Assembly: GCF_041435115.1 (NCBI RefSeq)
Contig: NZ_CP108046.1
Coordinates: 5,456,001-5,520,000 of the forward strand
Direction: 5' to 3'
Length of the DNA: 64,000 nucleotides
Source of the DNA: Streptomyces sp. NBC_00289
Lineage (GTDB): Bacteria > Actinomycetota > Actinomycetes > Streptomycetales > Streptomycetaceae
In this document: positions 42,803 through 51,275 of the stretch, piece after piece
Position numbering within the stretch: the stretch's first letter is position 1
Layout of the letters: every line of letters begins with the position of its first letter
Program-made: the position numbers and the translations under genes
The notes under the pieces: generated by a model
What the model saw: only the letters and a program-made list of their open reading frames with translations
Told to the model about the DNA's origin: nothing
The model's database searches: none

Positions 42803-44989
42803 GTGGGCGCATCCCCGTCTTCCCGCTACCTGCCGGGAGAACGCGCCTCAGCCGCCGTCACCTGTGCGCGATTCGTGGCACTCGCCGCCCGCGAGGGGCA
42901 AGCCAGCAGCGGACACCACAACCTGAACTACGTACTGCCCCTGTCGGAGCCCATGGCGCGGCTCCTGAACCGGAATCCGGGTGTGTCGGTGACTGTGCGG
43001 AGGCGACGCGCCGAGGCGCTACCCGTGGTGATCAGGACCTGGCCGGACGAAGCGACAATCCTCGACGCCATCAGAGGTGTCCTTCCACATGTCCCCGAGT
43101 GTCTCACCCGGCAGGACGACATCGCGATCCACAGCTATGTGGAAGGCGTGCCACTCTCCAGCGTGTGCGCCAATGGCAAGCCCGTCGACAGCTTTCTCAT
43201 CCGCGCGCTGGCCGAGCAACTGGCTCAGCTGACCCAGGTACGCAAAGGGCTTCTGCCACCCCTACCGCTTGCCTGGCCCCGCAACCACCTGGACAGCCAG
43301 GGGTTCCTGCAGACGATGGCGAACCTCGCTGAGCAGCAGATCAGAAAGCCGAACTGGGAACTGTTCGGTGGGCTGTTCGCGGCACTCGGTATTCCCGAGG
43401 ACGCCCTCACGCGGATGGCCGAGCGGGTGCCCGCCATGGCGCGGCGGCCGTACAGCCTCCTCCACGCGGACCTGCATCGCGACAACCTGATCATGCCGTA
43501 CGACGGCGACCCGCCCGTGGTCTGCGTCGACTGGGAACTGGCCACCTACGGCGACCCCCTGCACGACCTGGCCGTCCACCTCGTCCGTATGAGGTACCCG
43601 TCCCACCAATGGACGGAGGTGATCGAGGCATGGGCGGAGGCGATGCACCGAGTCCGTCCTGCTGCCACTGGCGGACTGTCCAAGGATCTGCGTCAGTACG
43701 TCCTGTTCGAGCGGGCGCAGTCCCTTTACCCCGACGTGATGCGGGCTGCCAGGGCCCTGGCAGGCTCCCGGGACCAGAAGAGCCTGGACGAGGCGACGAC
43801 AGAGGTCTGCCGGGCCCTGGAAACGGCGGCCGAACCACTCAGGCTCAGAAACGTTCCTGGACAGAGTGAGGTCGAGCGGATCCTCTTCCGGTGGCGTGAG
43901 TCCCGCAAGGACGACAGCAGCCGTCTGCGGTGGGTGCGCAGCTTCGTCGACTGGCGGGCGGACCGGCGTGTGCCGGAGCAACCCGATTTTCCCCGCGACG
44001 CCGTCTCGCGGGCGCTGGTCGCGGAGGGCACCGCGCCGGCGCACCGGGTGTTCAAGGGAACCGCGCACCTCAACACGGTGGTCTGGGTGTCGGGCGTCGA
44101 CTTTCCGGTCGTGGTGCGGCGCAAGGCGGCGCAGGTTTGCAGACGTGAGCGCAGCTTTCTCAGCGAGCACGCCGTGCTCTGGGCGATCCACGACTCCCGC
44201 GTGGAGGTGGCGGCACCCAGAGTGCTGGCTCTGGGCAAGAGCTACCGCAAGGAGCCCTTCGCGATCCACACGTACGTGGGGCACCGCGAGATCGACCACC
44301 CCCCCAGCCATCCGGTGCACGGGCTGCTTCCGCACGAGGCGGACCGGCTTGTCGACCAGCTCCGTGCGCTGACCGAAGTCGACTACAAACGGATCGACCC
44401 CACGGCCGGCGAGGGCCGCTTCTACGACTGGCTCGCGCAGCAACTCGTCCAGCTGGTCGACGGTTTGCCCAAGGAATCACAGCAGCTGGCCCGGAATCTC
44501 GGGCTGCCCGACGCCGACCGGCTCGGCCAGATCCTTTCCCGGCACCGCTTGACCGAGAGAGACCCGGCCCTACTGCATGGTGACCTCAATCCGTGGAACC
44601 TCGTGCGGCGCGAGGACAAGCTTGCTCTGACCATCATCGACTGGGAGATGGCCGTCGTCGGCGACCCTCTGTACGAGTTGGTCCGGCACATGCATCTCAC
44701 TCCGACGCGGCCGGAGATCCGTGACCGCATGTTCAACCGCTGGGAGCGCCTCATGCCCCGCGCCTGCACCAGCAACTGGCGGGACGACTGGCGGGTGTAC
44801 CGATGGATCGAGATCGTCCGTTCCGCGTATGTGGATCTCGACCGCCTGGTGACCGGTGCCAACCTGGACGCCCCCAACGTCCTCCGGGCTGTTCAGTCGT
44901 ACGCGATGACGCTGGCGGCCGCCAAAGGTTCGCTCGGCATGCCTGCGGGGCCGGCCACGAATCCTCATCTTGCCCGCGTCCTGACCTAG
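42803..44989 (+). CDS. Tandem two-domain APH-type kinase
   Basis: A 728-aa protein with two fused kinase domains of the aminoglycoside phosphotransferase/choline kinase class. The first has catalytic HADLHRDN near residue 220 and VDWELATYGDP near 242. The second has LHGDLNPWN near residue 590 and IDWEMAVVGDP near 612. Both keep the catalytic Asp, Asn and metal-binding Asp, so both may be active. GTG at 42803 with CGGAG six bases upstream. Substrates could be drugs, sugars or small metabolites. The codon use looks less GC-extreme than in the core genes around it, suggesting acquisition. Confidence 0.85.
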   Translation: MGASPSSRYLPGERASAAVTCARFVALAAREGQASSGHHNLNYVLPLSEPMARLLNRNPGVSVTVRRRRAEALPVVIRTWPDEATILDAIRGVLPHVPECLTRQDDIAIHSYVEGVPLSSVCANGKPVDSFLIRALAEQLAQLTQVRKGLLPPLPLAWPRNHLDSQGFLQTMANLAEQQIRKPNWELFGGLFAALGIPEDALTRMAERVPAMARRPYSLLHADLHRDNLIMPYDGDPPVVCVDWELATYGDPLHDLAVHLVRMRYPSHQWTEVIEAWAEAMHRVRPAATGGLSKDLRQYVLFERAQSLYPDVMRAARALAGSRDQKSLDEATTEVCRALETAAEPLRLRNVPGQSEVERILFRWRESRKDDSSRLRWVRSFVDWRADRRVPEQPDFPRDAVSRALVAEGTAPAHRVFKGTAHLNTVVWVSGVDFPVVVRRKAAQVCRRERSFLSEHAVLWAIHDSRVEVAAPRVLALGKSYRKEPFAIHTYVGHREIDHPPSHPVHGLLPHEADRLVDQLRALTEVDYKRIDPTAGEGRFYDWLAQQLVQLVDGLPKESQQLARNLGLPDADRLGQILSRHRLTERDPALLHGDLNPWNLVRREDKLALTIIDWEMAVVGDPLYELVRHMHLTPTRPEIRDRMFNRWERLMPRACTSNWRDDWRVYRWIEIVRSAYVDLDRLVTGANLDAPNVLRAVQSYAMTLAAAKGSLGMPAGPATNPHLARVLT

Positions 44990-45107
44990 GGAGATCATGG
45001 CCATGCCAAGGCGGGGGTGGACAACGAAATATGACGTGACGCCACATCTCGCTTGATGGGACGTCGCACGTCGCCTCCGTCGCTTCGACGCGCGAAGGGG
45101 GTCAGGC

Positions 45108-45971
45108 ATGTCCCAGGGGACGAGCGGTGCGGGCGATGACGGCTTGGGGCGGAGGCTGAAGCGCTATCAGGAACGCATCGAGTCCGTGGTGACCCGCGTC
45201 GGGCTGCTCGGCATTTTCGCCACCGGTGTGATCGCCCAGTTCGTCAAGCCGGTAGGGGATGCCCTGGAGGGCAAGGCATACCTCGGTGGCGCGCTGCTCA
45301 GTCTCGTCGGTTACGTGCTGTACGACCAGGTGAAGGATCTGTCCGCGTCGATCCGGGTGCCGACGCGGGCGCTCGTGAAATCCAGCGAGCTCGGGACGTT
45401 CGTCAGCGAGGCATTCAGAGCGCGGAGGGTGGAGATCAGCTTTCTCGGCTACACGGGCGAGACCCTCTTCAACGAACTGGCCGACCGGCTGGAGGACCTC
45501 CGCGTCCATCCGGGCCCCACCAGAGTCTCGATCCGGATGCTGGTGCCGGACTTCAAGCAGCCGATGCTCGTGCCGTCCAAGGTCGGCCTCGCCGAGGCGC
45601 CGGAGGACGACCCAGCCTACCGGGAGCGGTTGGAACGGCGCTGCGACGAATACGACGGAACCCTGTCGAATCTCGCGGCGCAGCTCACCGCCACCCGCCG
45701 CGTGGTCGTGGAGTGCGAGTACCGCTTCTACCCGGGGATACCGCGCGACAAGGTATGCATATTCAACCGGCAGCAGGTGCTGCACGGCTTGTACGACCTT
45801 TCCACACGATCGCGCCTGCACCCCCAGGGCCCGGAGTACTACGACCCCAAGGGCTACAGAGCCGAACTCAACGTGTGGTCGGGGGAAGGCACGGCTGCCG
45901 CTGAGGCAGCCGTTTCCATGTGGAACAAGCATTTCGACGATCTGTGGCAACTGGCTCGGCGGTCCGCGTAG
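45108..45971 (+). CDS. Membrane-tethered protein with DevA-type C-terminal domain
   Basis: A 287-aa protein. Two membrane segments at about 30-48 (VGLLGIFATGVIAQFV) and 55-72 (AYLGGALLSLVGYVLYD) are followed by a soluble domain (about 95-285) that aligns with the C-terminal domains of DevE, DevA and the third DevA-like regulator: TFVSEAFRARRVEISF, RVSIRMLVPDFKQPMLVP, then DKVCIFNRQQVLHGLYDLS where DevA-types have KLYLLNGAEAL, and MWNKHFDDLWQL at the end. It has no winged helix. AAGGGGG precedes the ATG. It may sense the same ligand at the membrane, or regulate the DevA-types (inference). Confidence 0.8.
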   Translation: MSQGTSGAGDDGLGRRLKRYQERIESVVTRVGLLGIFATGVIAQFVKPVGDALEGKAYLGGALLSLVGYVLYDQVKDLSASIRVPTRALVKSSELGTFVSEAFRARRVEISFLGYTGETLFNELADRLEDLRVHPGPTRVSIRMLVPDFKQPMLVPSKVGLAEAPEDDPAYRERLERRCDEYDGTLSNLAAQLTATRRVVVECEYRFYPGIPRDKVCIFNRQQVLHGLYDLSTRSRLHPQGPEYYDPKGYRAELNVWSGEGTAAAEAAVSMWNKHFDDLWQLARRSA

Positions 45972-46002
45972 GGGGTGCGGCACGAGACCGCGCGCCGGAC
46001 CT

Positions 46003-46965
46003 TCACACCTCCAGCACCACCTTCCCCACCACCCCCCGCCCCTCGATCAGCGCATGCGCCTCCGAAGCCCGCTCCAGCGGCACCACCTGTCCGACCACCG
46101 GTCGCACCCGCCCGGCCGCCGCTTCCCCAAGGGCGTACGACGTCAGGCGCCGCAGTTCGGCCGGGGCGAACCGGACGTCGCCGATGCCGAACAGGGTGAT
46201 GCCCCGGCGGTCGGCCGCGTCGGCGTCGATGGAGGCGAAGCCGCCGGACGGTGCGCCGTGGGCGGAGAAGCGGCCGCCGTCCGCGGTCAGCGGGAAGGCC
46301 GCGGTGCCGATGTCGCCTCCCACTCCGTCGAGGACCACGTCCGCCGCGCCGCCCAGGGCCTCGCGGGCCCGCTCCGGCCAGTCGGACGGGCCGGCGTCGA
46401 CGGCCAGGGTCGCGCCCAACTCCCGCACCAGGGCGAGCTTCTCGGGACCGCGAGCCAACGCCACCACGCGTGCTCCCCGGGCCCGGGCCAGCTGGATCAG
46501 CAGCGTTCCCATGCCGCCGGACGCGCCCAGGACCAGGACCCGGTCGCCGGCGGTCACCGCCGTCAGTTCCAGTACGCCCGCCGCCGTCACGCCGTCCTGC
46601 ACCAGGGCCGCCGCCGTGAGGAGGTCCACGTCGTCCGGTACGGCCGTCAGGGCGGAGGACGCGGCGACCGCCCGTGAGGCGTAGCTGCCCTGGACGAAGG
46701 ACGTCACCCTGCGGCCGAGCCACTCCTCGGGGGTGTCGGGGCCGAGTGCGGCGACCACTCCGGAGACGCCGCCTCCCGGGACGTACGGCGGTGTCACGGG
46801 GAAGTAGTCGCGGCCCCACCCCGCCCGCACCTGGGTCTCCACGAAGATGGTGTCCGCGTAGGCGACGTCGATCAGGACCTCTCCCGGGCCCGGGACCGGG
46901 TCCGGGAGCTCCACCGGGGCCAGGACCTCCGGGCCGCCGAAGTCCTTCACCTGTGCTGCTCGCAT
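46003..46965 (-). CDS. Zinc-free MDR-family quinone oxidoreductase
   Basis: A 320-aa NADPH-dependent reductase of the quinone oxidoreductase type: MRAAQVKDFGGPEVL, PGGGVSGVVAALG, then the nucleotide-binding motif VLVLGASGGMGTLLIQLA near residue 145. No zinc-binding Cys cluster is present. It is divergent from a TetR gene, with a perfect palindrome between them, so it is very likely the repressed target of that regulator, possibly for quinone or aldehyde detoxification. Confidence 0.88.
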   Translation of the reverse strand: MRAAQVKDFGGPEVLAPVELPDPVPGPGEVLIDVAYADTIFVETQVRAGWGRDYFPVTPPYVPGGGVSGVVAALGPDTPEEWLGRRVTSFVQGSYASRAVAASSALTAVPDDVDLLTAAALVQDGVTAAGVLELTAVTAGDRVLVLGASGGMGTLLIQLARARGARVVALARGPEKLALVRELGATLAVDAGPSDWPERAREALGGAADVVLDGVGGDIGTAAFPLTADGGRFSAHGAPSGGFASIDADAADRRGITLFGIGDVRFAPAELRRLTSYALGEAAAGRVRPVVGQVVPLERASEAHALIEGRGVVGKVVLEV

Positions 46966-47089
46966 GACGAATCCCTCAAGTGACGGTGTTCATGTGCCAC
47001 GTGCCGCACGTCCGTGTCACCCCGTCGCGCGGGCTTCATGGACGGCTCGTGGCCGCACATGCAGGTGCATGCGCGTGCATGCAGTCTTC

Positions 47090-47111
47090 GACCTCAAGCA
47101 GGCTTGAGGTC
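47090..47111. promoter_or_regulatory. 22-bp palindrome, probable TetR operator
   Basis: GACCTCAAGC (47090-47099) and GCTTGAGGTC (47102-47111) are perfect inverted copies around AG. The element lies 39 bases before the TetR gene and 125 bases before the oxidoreductase start, suited to control of both. Nearby TGCATGC copies at 47057-47083 form a second, weaker repeat. Confidence 0.8.
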
Positions 47112-47149
47112 AAGCGATGGCCGGACCCCCGGTGCGTAGGCTCACCGGC

Positions 47150-47755
47150 ATGAGTGAGAGCGGCCTGCGTGAGCGCAAGAAGCGGCGGATGTACGAGAGC
47201 GTGTCCGACATCGCCGTCGGGCTCTTCCTGGAGCGGGGCTTCGACGCCGTTTCGGTCGCGGAGGTCGCCGCCGCCGCCGAGATCTCCAAGCCGACCCTCT
47301 TCCGGTACTTCCCGGCCAAGGAGGACCTCGTCCTGTACCGGATCTCCGACCACGAGCGCGAGGCCGCGCGGGTGGTGGCCGGGCAGGCGCGGCCGCTCGA
47401 CGCGCTGCGGCGGCACTTCCTGGACGGCCTGGAGCGATGCGATCCGATCACCGGCCTCAACGACGACCCGCGCGTCGGCGCCTTCTACGCGCTCCTCTAT
47501 GGCACCCCGTCCCTGGTCGCCCGGATGTACGGCTACCTGGAGCGATCCGAGGCGGCGCTCGCCGAGGCCCTCGGCGACGACCTGGACGCGCGGCTCGCGG
47601 CCGGGCAGATCATCGCCGTACGACGGGTCCTCGCGCAGGAGAACTGGCGGCGGATCACGGCGGGGGAGCGGGTGGCGGAGGTGCGCGGGGACGCGGTGGC
47701 GGCGGCGGAGCGGGCGTTCGGGCTGCTGGCGGCGGGGCTGCCGCGATTCGCCTAG
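47150..47755 (+). CDS. TetR-family repressor
   Basis: A 201-aa regulator with the TetR helix-turn-helix at about residues 10-55 (RRMYESVSDIAVGLFLERGF, ISKPTLFRYFPAKEDL). The C-terminal domain is helical and would bind the inducer. ATG at 47150. It probably represses itself and the divergent oxidoreductase through the palindrome at 47090. The C-terminal 40 residues are Ala/Glu-rich. Confidence 0.92.
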   Translation: MSESGLRERKKRRMYESVSDIAVGLFLERGFDAVSVAEVAAAAEISKPTLFRYFPAKEDLVLYRISDHEREAARVVAGQARPLDALRRHFLDGLERCDPITGLNDDPRVGAFYALLYGTPSLVARMYGYLERSEAALAEALGDDLDARLAAGQIIAVRRVLAQENWRRITAGERVAEVRGDAVAAAERAFGLLAAGLPRFA

Positions 47756-47822
47756 CCGGTGGACGGGTGTGAGACGCGGTAAAAAACGTTACTCGGTTAC
47801 GTTGTCTCTGTATCCTGAACCC

Positions 47823-49901
47823 ATGACGTCTACCGACCGCGACCTCCAGGACTCGCTCCGGGACTCCCTGAACCGCGAACGCGCCCACCACGACCTCTGC
47901 CGTGCCGCGCTCACCGCCATGATCGACGGGGCTCAGGAACAGGTCGTCACCGGCGAGGACGTCTCGGCATCCGGCGCCGACGCCGAAGTCCTCGGTCACC
48001 GCCTGCGCAGCCAGGCCAAGGAACTACGGGAACTGCCCGAAGGGCCCCTGTTCTTCGGACGGTTGGACTTCGGCCGGAGCGCCGACGCCGGCGACCACTC
48101 GGGACAGCGCTACCGCATCGGACGGCTGCGGATCACCGAGCACCCCGCCGCCCCGCCCCTGGTCGTCGACTGGCGCGCCCCCGTCTCCCGCGCCTTCTAC
48201 CAGGCGAGCGCCCGCGACCCGCAGGGCGTCGCCGTACGGAGAAGGTTCGGCTGGGCCCCGGGCAGCCGCGGCGACTCCGCCGACCTCACCGGGCTGGAGG
48301 ACGAACACCTGGACGTGCCGGAGCCCGAGGAAGGTTCCGGGACGGACGTCCGCCCCGGTGGCATCGTCGCCCGTGAGATCGAGCGACCGCGCGTCGGTCC
48401 CATGCGGGACATCGCCGCGACCATCCAGCCCGACCAGGACCATCTCGTACGAGGGGAACTCGCCCTCTCCGTCTGTGTGCAGGGCGCCCCCGGCACCGGC
48501 AAGACCGCCGTCGGCCTGCACCGGGCCGCGTACCTGCTCTACACCCACCCGCAACGCATCCGGCGCGGCGGACTGCTGATCCTCGGGCCCAACCGGACCT
48601 TCCTCTCCTACATCTCCGAGGTACTGCCCGCCCTCGGCGAGGCCGGCGTACGGCAGTCCACCGTCCAGGACGAGATCGCCCGGCGGCCGGTCACGGGGGC
48701 CGACGAGGAAGGGACCGCCGTCGTCAAGCACGACGCCCGGATGGCGGAGGTGCTGCGCCGGGCGCTCTACGCGCGCGTGTCGGCCGACGGCGTCACCCCG
48801 GTCGTGGTCGCCGACGGTTCCTACCGGTGGCGGGTCGAGACCGCGGAACTGACACGGATCGTGGCCGCCGTACGGGCCGAGGAACCGCCGTACGGCGTGG
48901 GGCGGGAGCGGGTGCGCAGCCGGGTCGTGCGGTCTCTCCAGGCGCAGGCCGAGCGGCGGGCCGGGCCGCAGCCGAACGCCTGGGCGCGGACGATCTCGCG
49001 GGCGCGGCCCGTCGGGGCGTACGTCGACGCCGTATGGCCGCGGGTGACGCCGGAAGAGGTCGTCGCCGAACTCCTCACCGACCCGCGGGCGTTGGCACGG
49101 GCCGCCGACGGCCTGCTGGACACCGACGAGCAGCGGGCCCTGCTGTGGGCGCGGCCGCCGCGGTCGTGGAGGTCGGCGCGCTGGTCGGCCGCCGACCTGG
49201 TCCTCCTCGACGAGGTGGCCGGCCTCGTCGAACATCCGGCGGGGTACGGCCATCTCGTCGTCGACGAGGCCCAGGACCTCTCCCCGATGGAGTGCCGGGC
49301 CATCGCCCGCCGCGCCGCCTTCGGATCGCTGACGGTTCTCGGCGACCTGGCCCAGGGGACCACGCCGTGGGCCGCGCGGTCATGGCCGGCGACCCTGCGC
49401 CACCTCGGCAGGCCGGACGCGGCCGTCGTCCCCCTGACCACCGGATTCAGGGTCCCCGAAGCCGTCGTCACGCTCGCCAACCGCCTCCTGGAACGCCTCG
49501 ACGTGGATGTGCCGGCGGGCCGTTCCCTGCGCCGGGACGGGGAGTTGGCCATCAGGCGGGTGGCGGCGGACGAGGTGCCGGAGGCGGTCGTGTCGGCCGT
49601 ACGGCACGCCCTGGCCGGGGAGGGATCCGTCGGGGTCGTCGCGGCCGACGCGGAGGTGCCCCGGCTGCGGGAGGCCCTCGACGCGGCCGGCATCGACGCG
49701 GCGGGCCCGGACCAGCTCGGCGCCCGGGTGGCCGTGGTGCCGGCGAGCCTCGTCAAGGGCCTGGAGTACGACCACGTCGTCGCCGTCGAGCCGGCGGCGA
49801 TCGCCGAGGCGGAGGCGCGGGGCCTGCACCGGCTGTACGTCGTGCTGACCCGGGCGGTGTCGCGGCTGGAGGTCGTGCACGCTCGGCCGCTGCCGTTCTG
49901 A
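47823..49901 (+). CDS. HelD-like superfamily 1 helicase
   Basis: A 692-aa protein of the UvrD/HelD class. Helicase motifs include CVQGAPGTGKTAVGLHRAAYL (P-loop near 221-228), VVDEAQDLSPMECR (motif II) and VVPASLVKGLEYDHVV. The N-terminal 200 residues before the P-loop (LRSQAKELRELPEGPLFFGRLDF) are the coiled part that in HelD enters RNA polymerase. HelD removes stalled polymerase from DNA and can give rifamycin tolerance. I did not find a rifamycin-associated inverted repeat upstream. Its C-terminus lies in a tandem repeat. Confidence 0.88.
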   Translation: MTSTDRDLQDSLRDSLNRERAHHDLCRAALTAMIDGAQEQVVTGEDVSASGADAEVLGHRLRSQAKELRELPEGPLFFGRLDFGRSADAGDHSGQRYRIGRLRITEHPAAPPLVVDWRAPVSRAFYQASARDPQGVAVRRRFGWAPGSRGDSADLTGLEDEHLDVPEPEEGSGTDVRPGGIVAREIERPRVGPMRDIAATIQPDQDHLVRGELALSVCVQGAPGTGKTAVGLHRAAYLLYTHPQRIRRGGLLILGPNRTFLSYISEVLPALGEAGVRQSTVQDEIARRPVTGADEEGTAVVKHDARMAEVLRRALYARVSADGVTPVVVADGSYRWRVETAELTRIVAAVRAEEPPYGVGRERVRSRVVRSLQAQAERRAGPQPNAWARTISRARPVGAYVDAVWPRVTPEEVVAELLTDPRALARAADGLLDTDEQRALLWARPPRSWRSARWSAADLVLLDEVAGLVEHPAGYGHLVVDEAQDLSPMECRAIARRAAFGSLTVLGDLAQGTTPWAARSWPATLRHLGRPDAAVVPLTTGFRVPEAVVTLANRLLERLDVDVPAGRSLRRDGELAIRRVAADEVPEAVVSAVRHALAGEGSVGVVAADAEVPRLREALDAAGIDAAGPDQLGARVAVVPASLVKGLEYDHVVAVEPAAIAEAEARGLHRLYVVLTRAVSRLEVVHARPLPF

Positions 49902-49964
49902 TCCCTGTCGGTCTGACCCCTGCCGGTCTGATCCCTGCCGTTCCATTCGCCGGCGTTCTGATCG
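49890..49964 (+). repeat. 15-bp tandem repeat spanning the HelD stop codon
   Basis: Five units of 15 bases starting at 49890: CTGCCGTTCTGATCC, CTGTCGGTCTGACCC, CTGCCGGTCTGATCC, CTGCCGTTCCATTCG, CCGGCGTTCTGATCG. The period is a multiple of three, so the stop TGA of the helicase is repeated in frame in units 2, 3 and 5. Slippage evidently duplicated the end of the gene. Confidence 0.85.
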
Positions 49965-50083
49965 CGGGTGGTCAGCGGCGGCTGGGGGTGGTCGGTGGTG
50001 GTTGACGGTCGGTGGCCGGTCGTCGGCGATTTCGCGGGCCGCGTGCTTCACCGCGCGCCCGCTCTGGACGATGCTGTTCCTCG

Positions 50084-50578
50084 ATGCTCCTCTTCCTCGA
50101 CGTCGACGGGACGCTGATCCCCTTCGGGGCGGCAAGGCCGTACCCGCGCTACCCGGCGCCCGCCACCGCGGTCGTACGGTCCACCGCGCACCCCCTGTTG
50201 AGCCGGGTCGATCCCTCGCTCGGCCCGCGGCTGCTCGCTCTGGGCTGCGAGTTGATGTGGGCCACGACCTGGCTGGAGGAGGCGAACGTCGTGGTGGCGC
50301 CCTGGCTCGGGCTGCCCCCGCTGCCGCTGGTGGACTGGCCGGACGAGGACGAGCCGCCGGGCGCGCTGCACTGGAAGACCCGACCCCTCGTCGCCTGGGC
50401 GGCCGGCCGTCCCTTCATCTGGGTCGACGACGAGATCACCGCCGAGGACCGGACCTGGACCGCCGCCCACCATCCCGGACCGGCCCTCCTGCACCGGGTG
50501 GACCACCGGTACGGGCTCACCGACCAGGACTTCGCGACACTGGAGGAGTGGCTCGGCGGCGCGAGGGGACCGCGGTGA
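50084..50578 (+). CDS. HAD-like hydrolase domain protein
   Basis: A 164-aa protein starting MLLFLDVDGTLIPFG, the HAD nucleophile motif D-x-D, and containing WATTWLEEANVVVAP and later FIWVDDEITAEDRTW, which fits motifs II and IV. It lacks a large cap domain. Such small proteins are common, uncharacterised HAD members in Streptomyces. The ATG at 50084 is chosen because it begins the conserved strand; the frame is open further upstream. It follows a G/T-rich gap with no visible gene. Confidence 0.75.
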   Translation: MLLFLDVDGTLIPFGAARPYPRYPAPATAVVRSTAHPLLSRVDPSLGPRLLALGCELMWATTWLEEANVVVAPWLGLPPLPLVDWPDEDEPPGALHWKTRPLVAWAAGRPFIWVDDEITAEDRTWTAAHHPGPALLHRVDHRYGLTDQDFATLEEWLGGARGPR

Positions 50579-50689
50579 GCCACCGGAAGCGGGGCGACCT
50601 GTCCGGAGAAAGGCGGGTGTCGGGCCGAACGAGTGGGTACTGGGGTCCGAACGGGTGGGCGCGGACCGCCGACCGAGTGGCGTGGCGCA

Positions 50690-50715
50690 CTATTGCAAGC
50701 GGATGCTTGCAATAG
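50690..50715. promoter_or_regulatory. 26-bp palindrome, probable operator of the XRE gene
   Basis: CTATTGCAAGC and GCTTGCAATAG are perfect inverted copies around GGAT, ending 27 bases before the ATG of the XRE regulator. AT-rich arms in this GC-rich region mark a promoter-operator. Confidence 0.8.
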
Positions 50716-50742
50716 TTAGCGCCGATGCGGCACTGTGGAGAC

Positions 50743-51198
50743 ATGGCATCGCTCAACGTCGGCAATCTCGGTGAGTACCTGCGCGAGCAGCGGCGCACGG
50801 CGCAGCTGTCGCTGCGGCAGCTCGCCGACGCCGCCGGGGTGTCCAATCCGTATCTGAGCCAGATCGAACGCGGGCTGCGCAAGCCGAGCGCGGAGGTGTT
50901 GCAGCAGGTCGCCAAGGCGCTGCGGATCTCCGCCGAGACGCTGTACGTGCGGGCCGGCATCCTCGACGCCGAGCGGGACCGGGACGAGGTGGAGACACGT
51001 GCGGTCCTCCTCGCCGACCCCACGCTCAACGAGCGGCAGAAGCAGGTGCTGCTCCAGATCTACGAGTCCTTCCGCAAGGAGAACGGATTCGAGATCGGCG
51101 AGGCGGCCGGCGAGAGCAGTGCGAACGGTACGGGCGACACCGGCATCACCAGCAGTAGCGGTACCAGTGACATCGATCCGCAGCAGACGGCCAGTTGA
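50743..51198 (+). CDS. XRE-family regulator upstream of the HbhA-like gene
   Basis: A 151-aa protein with an N-terminal helix-turn-helix (LGEYLREQRRTAQLSLRQLADAAGVSNPYLSQIERG, here residues 10-45, in pieces: LSLRQLADAAG and NPYLSQIERG) and a helical middle (LNERQKQVLLQIYESFRKEN). The last 30 residues are Gly/Ser/Thr-rich and disordered. It resembles mycobacterial Rv0474, which also lies next to hbhA. An in-frame ATG at 50725 is an alternative start. Likely autoregulated by the adjacent palindrome. Confidence 0.88.
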   Translation: MASLNVGNLGEYLREQRRTAQLSLRQLADAAGVSNPYLSQIERGLRKPSAEVLQQVAKALRISAETLYVRAGILDAERDRDEVETRAVLLADPTLNERQKQVLLQIYESFRKENGFEIGEAAGESSANGTGDTGITSSSGTSDIDPQQTAS

Positions 51199-51275
51199 TC
51201 CGGACCAGGGGACCGGCCGCCCGACTGCGGACCTCAAAAACCCTCAGCCGAAAGAAACACGGGAGGACCATCACC

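Noticed and set aside
47756..47822. Rifamycin-associated element before the HelD-like gene
   Set aside because: The 67-base gap holds only an AT-rich promoter-like stretch and no GC-rich inverted repeat.
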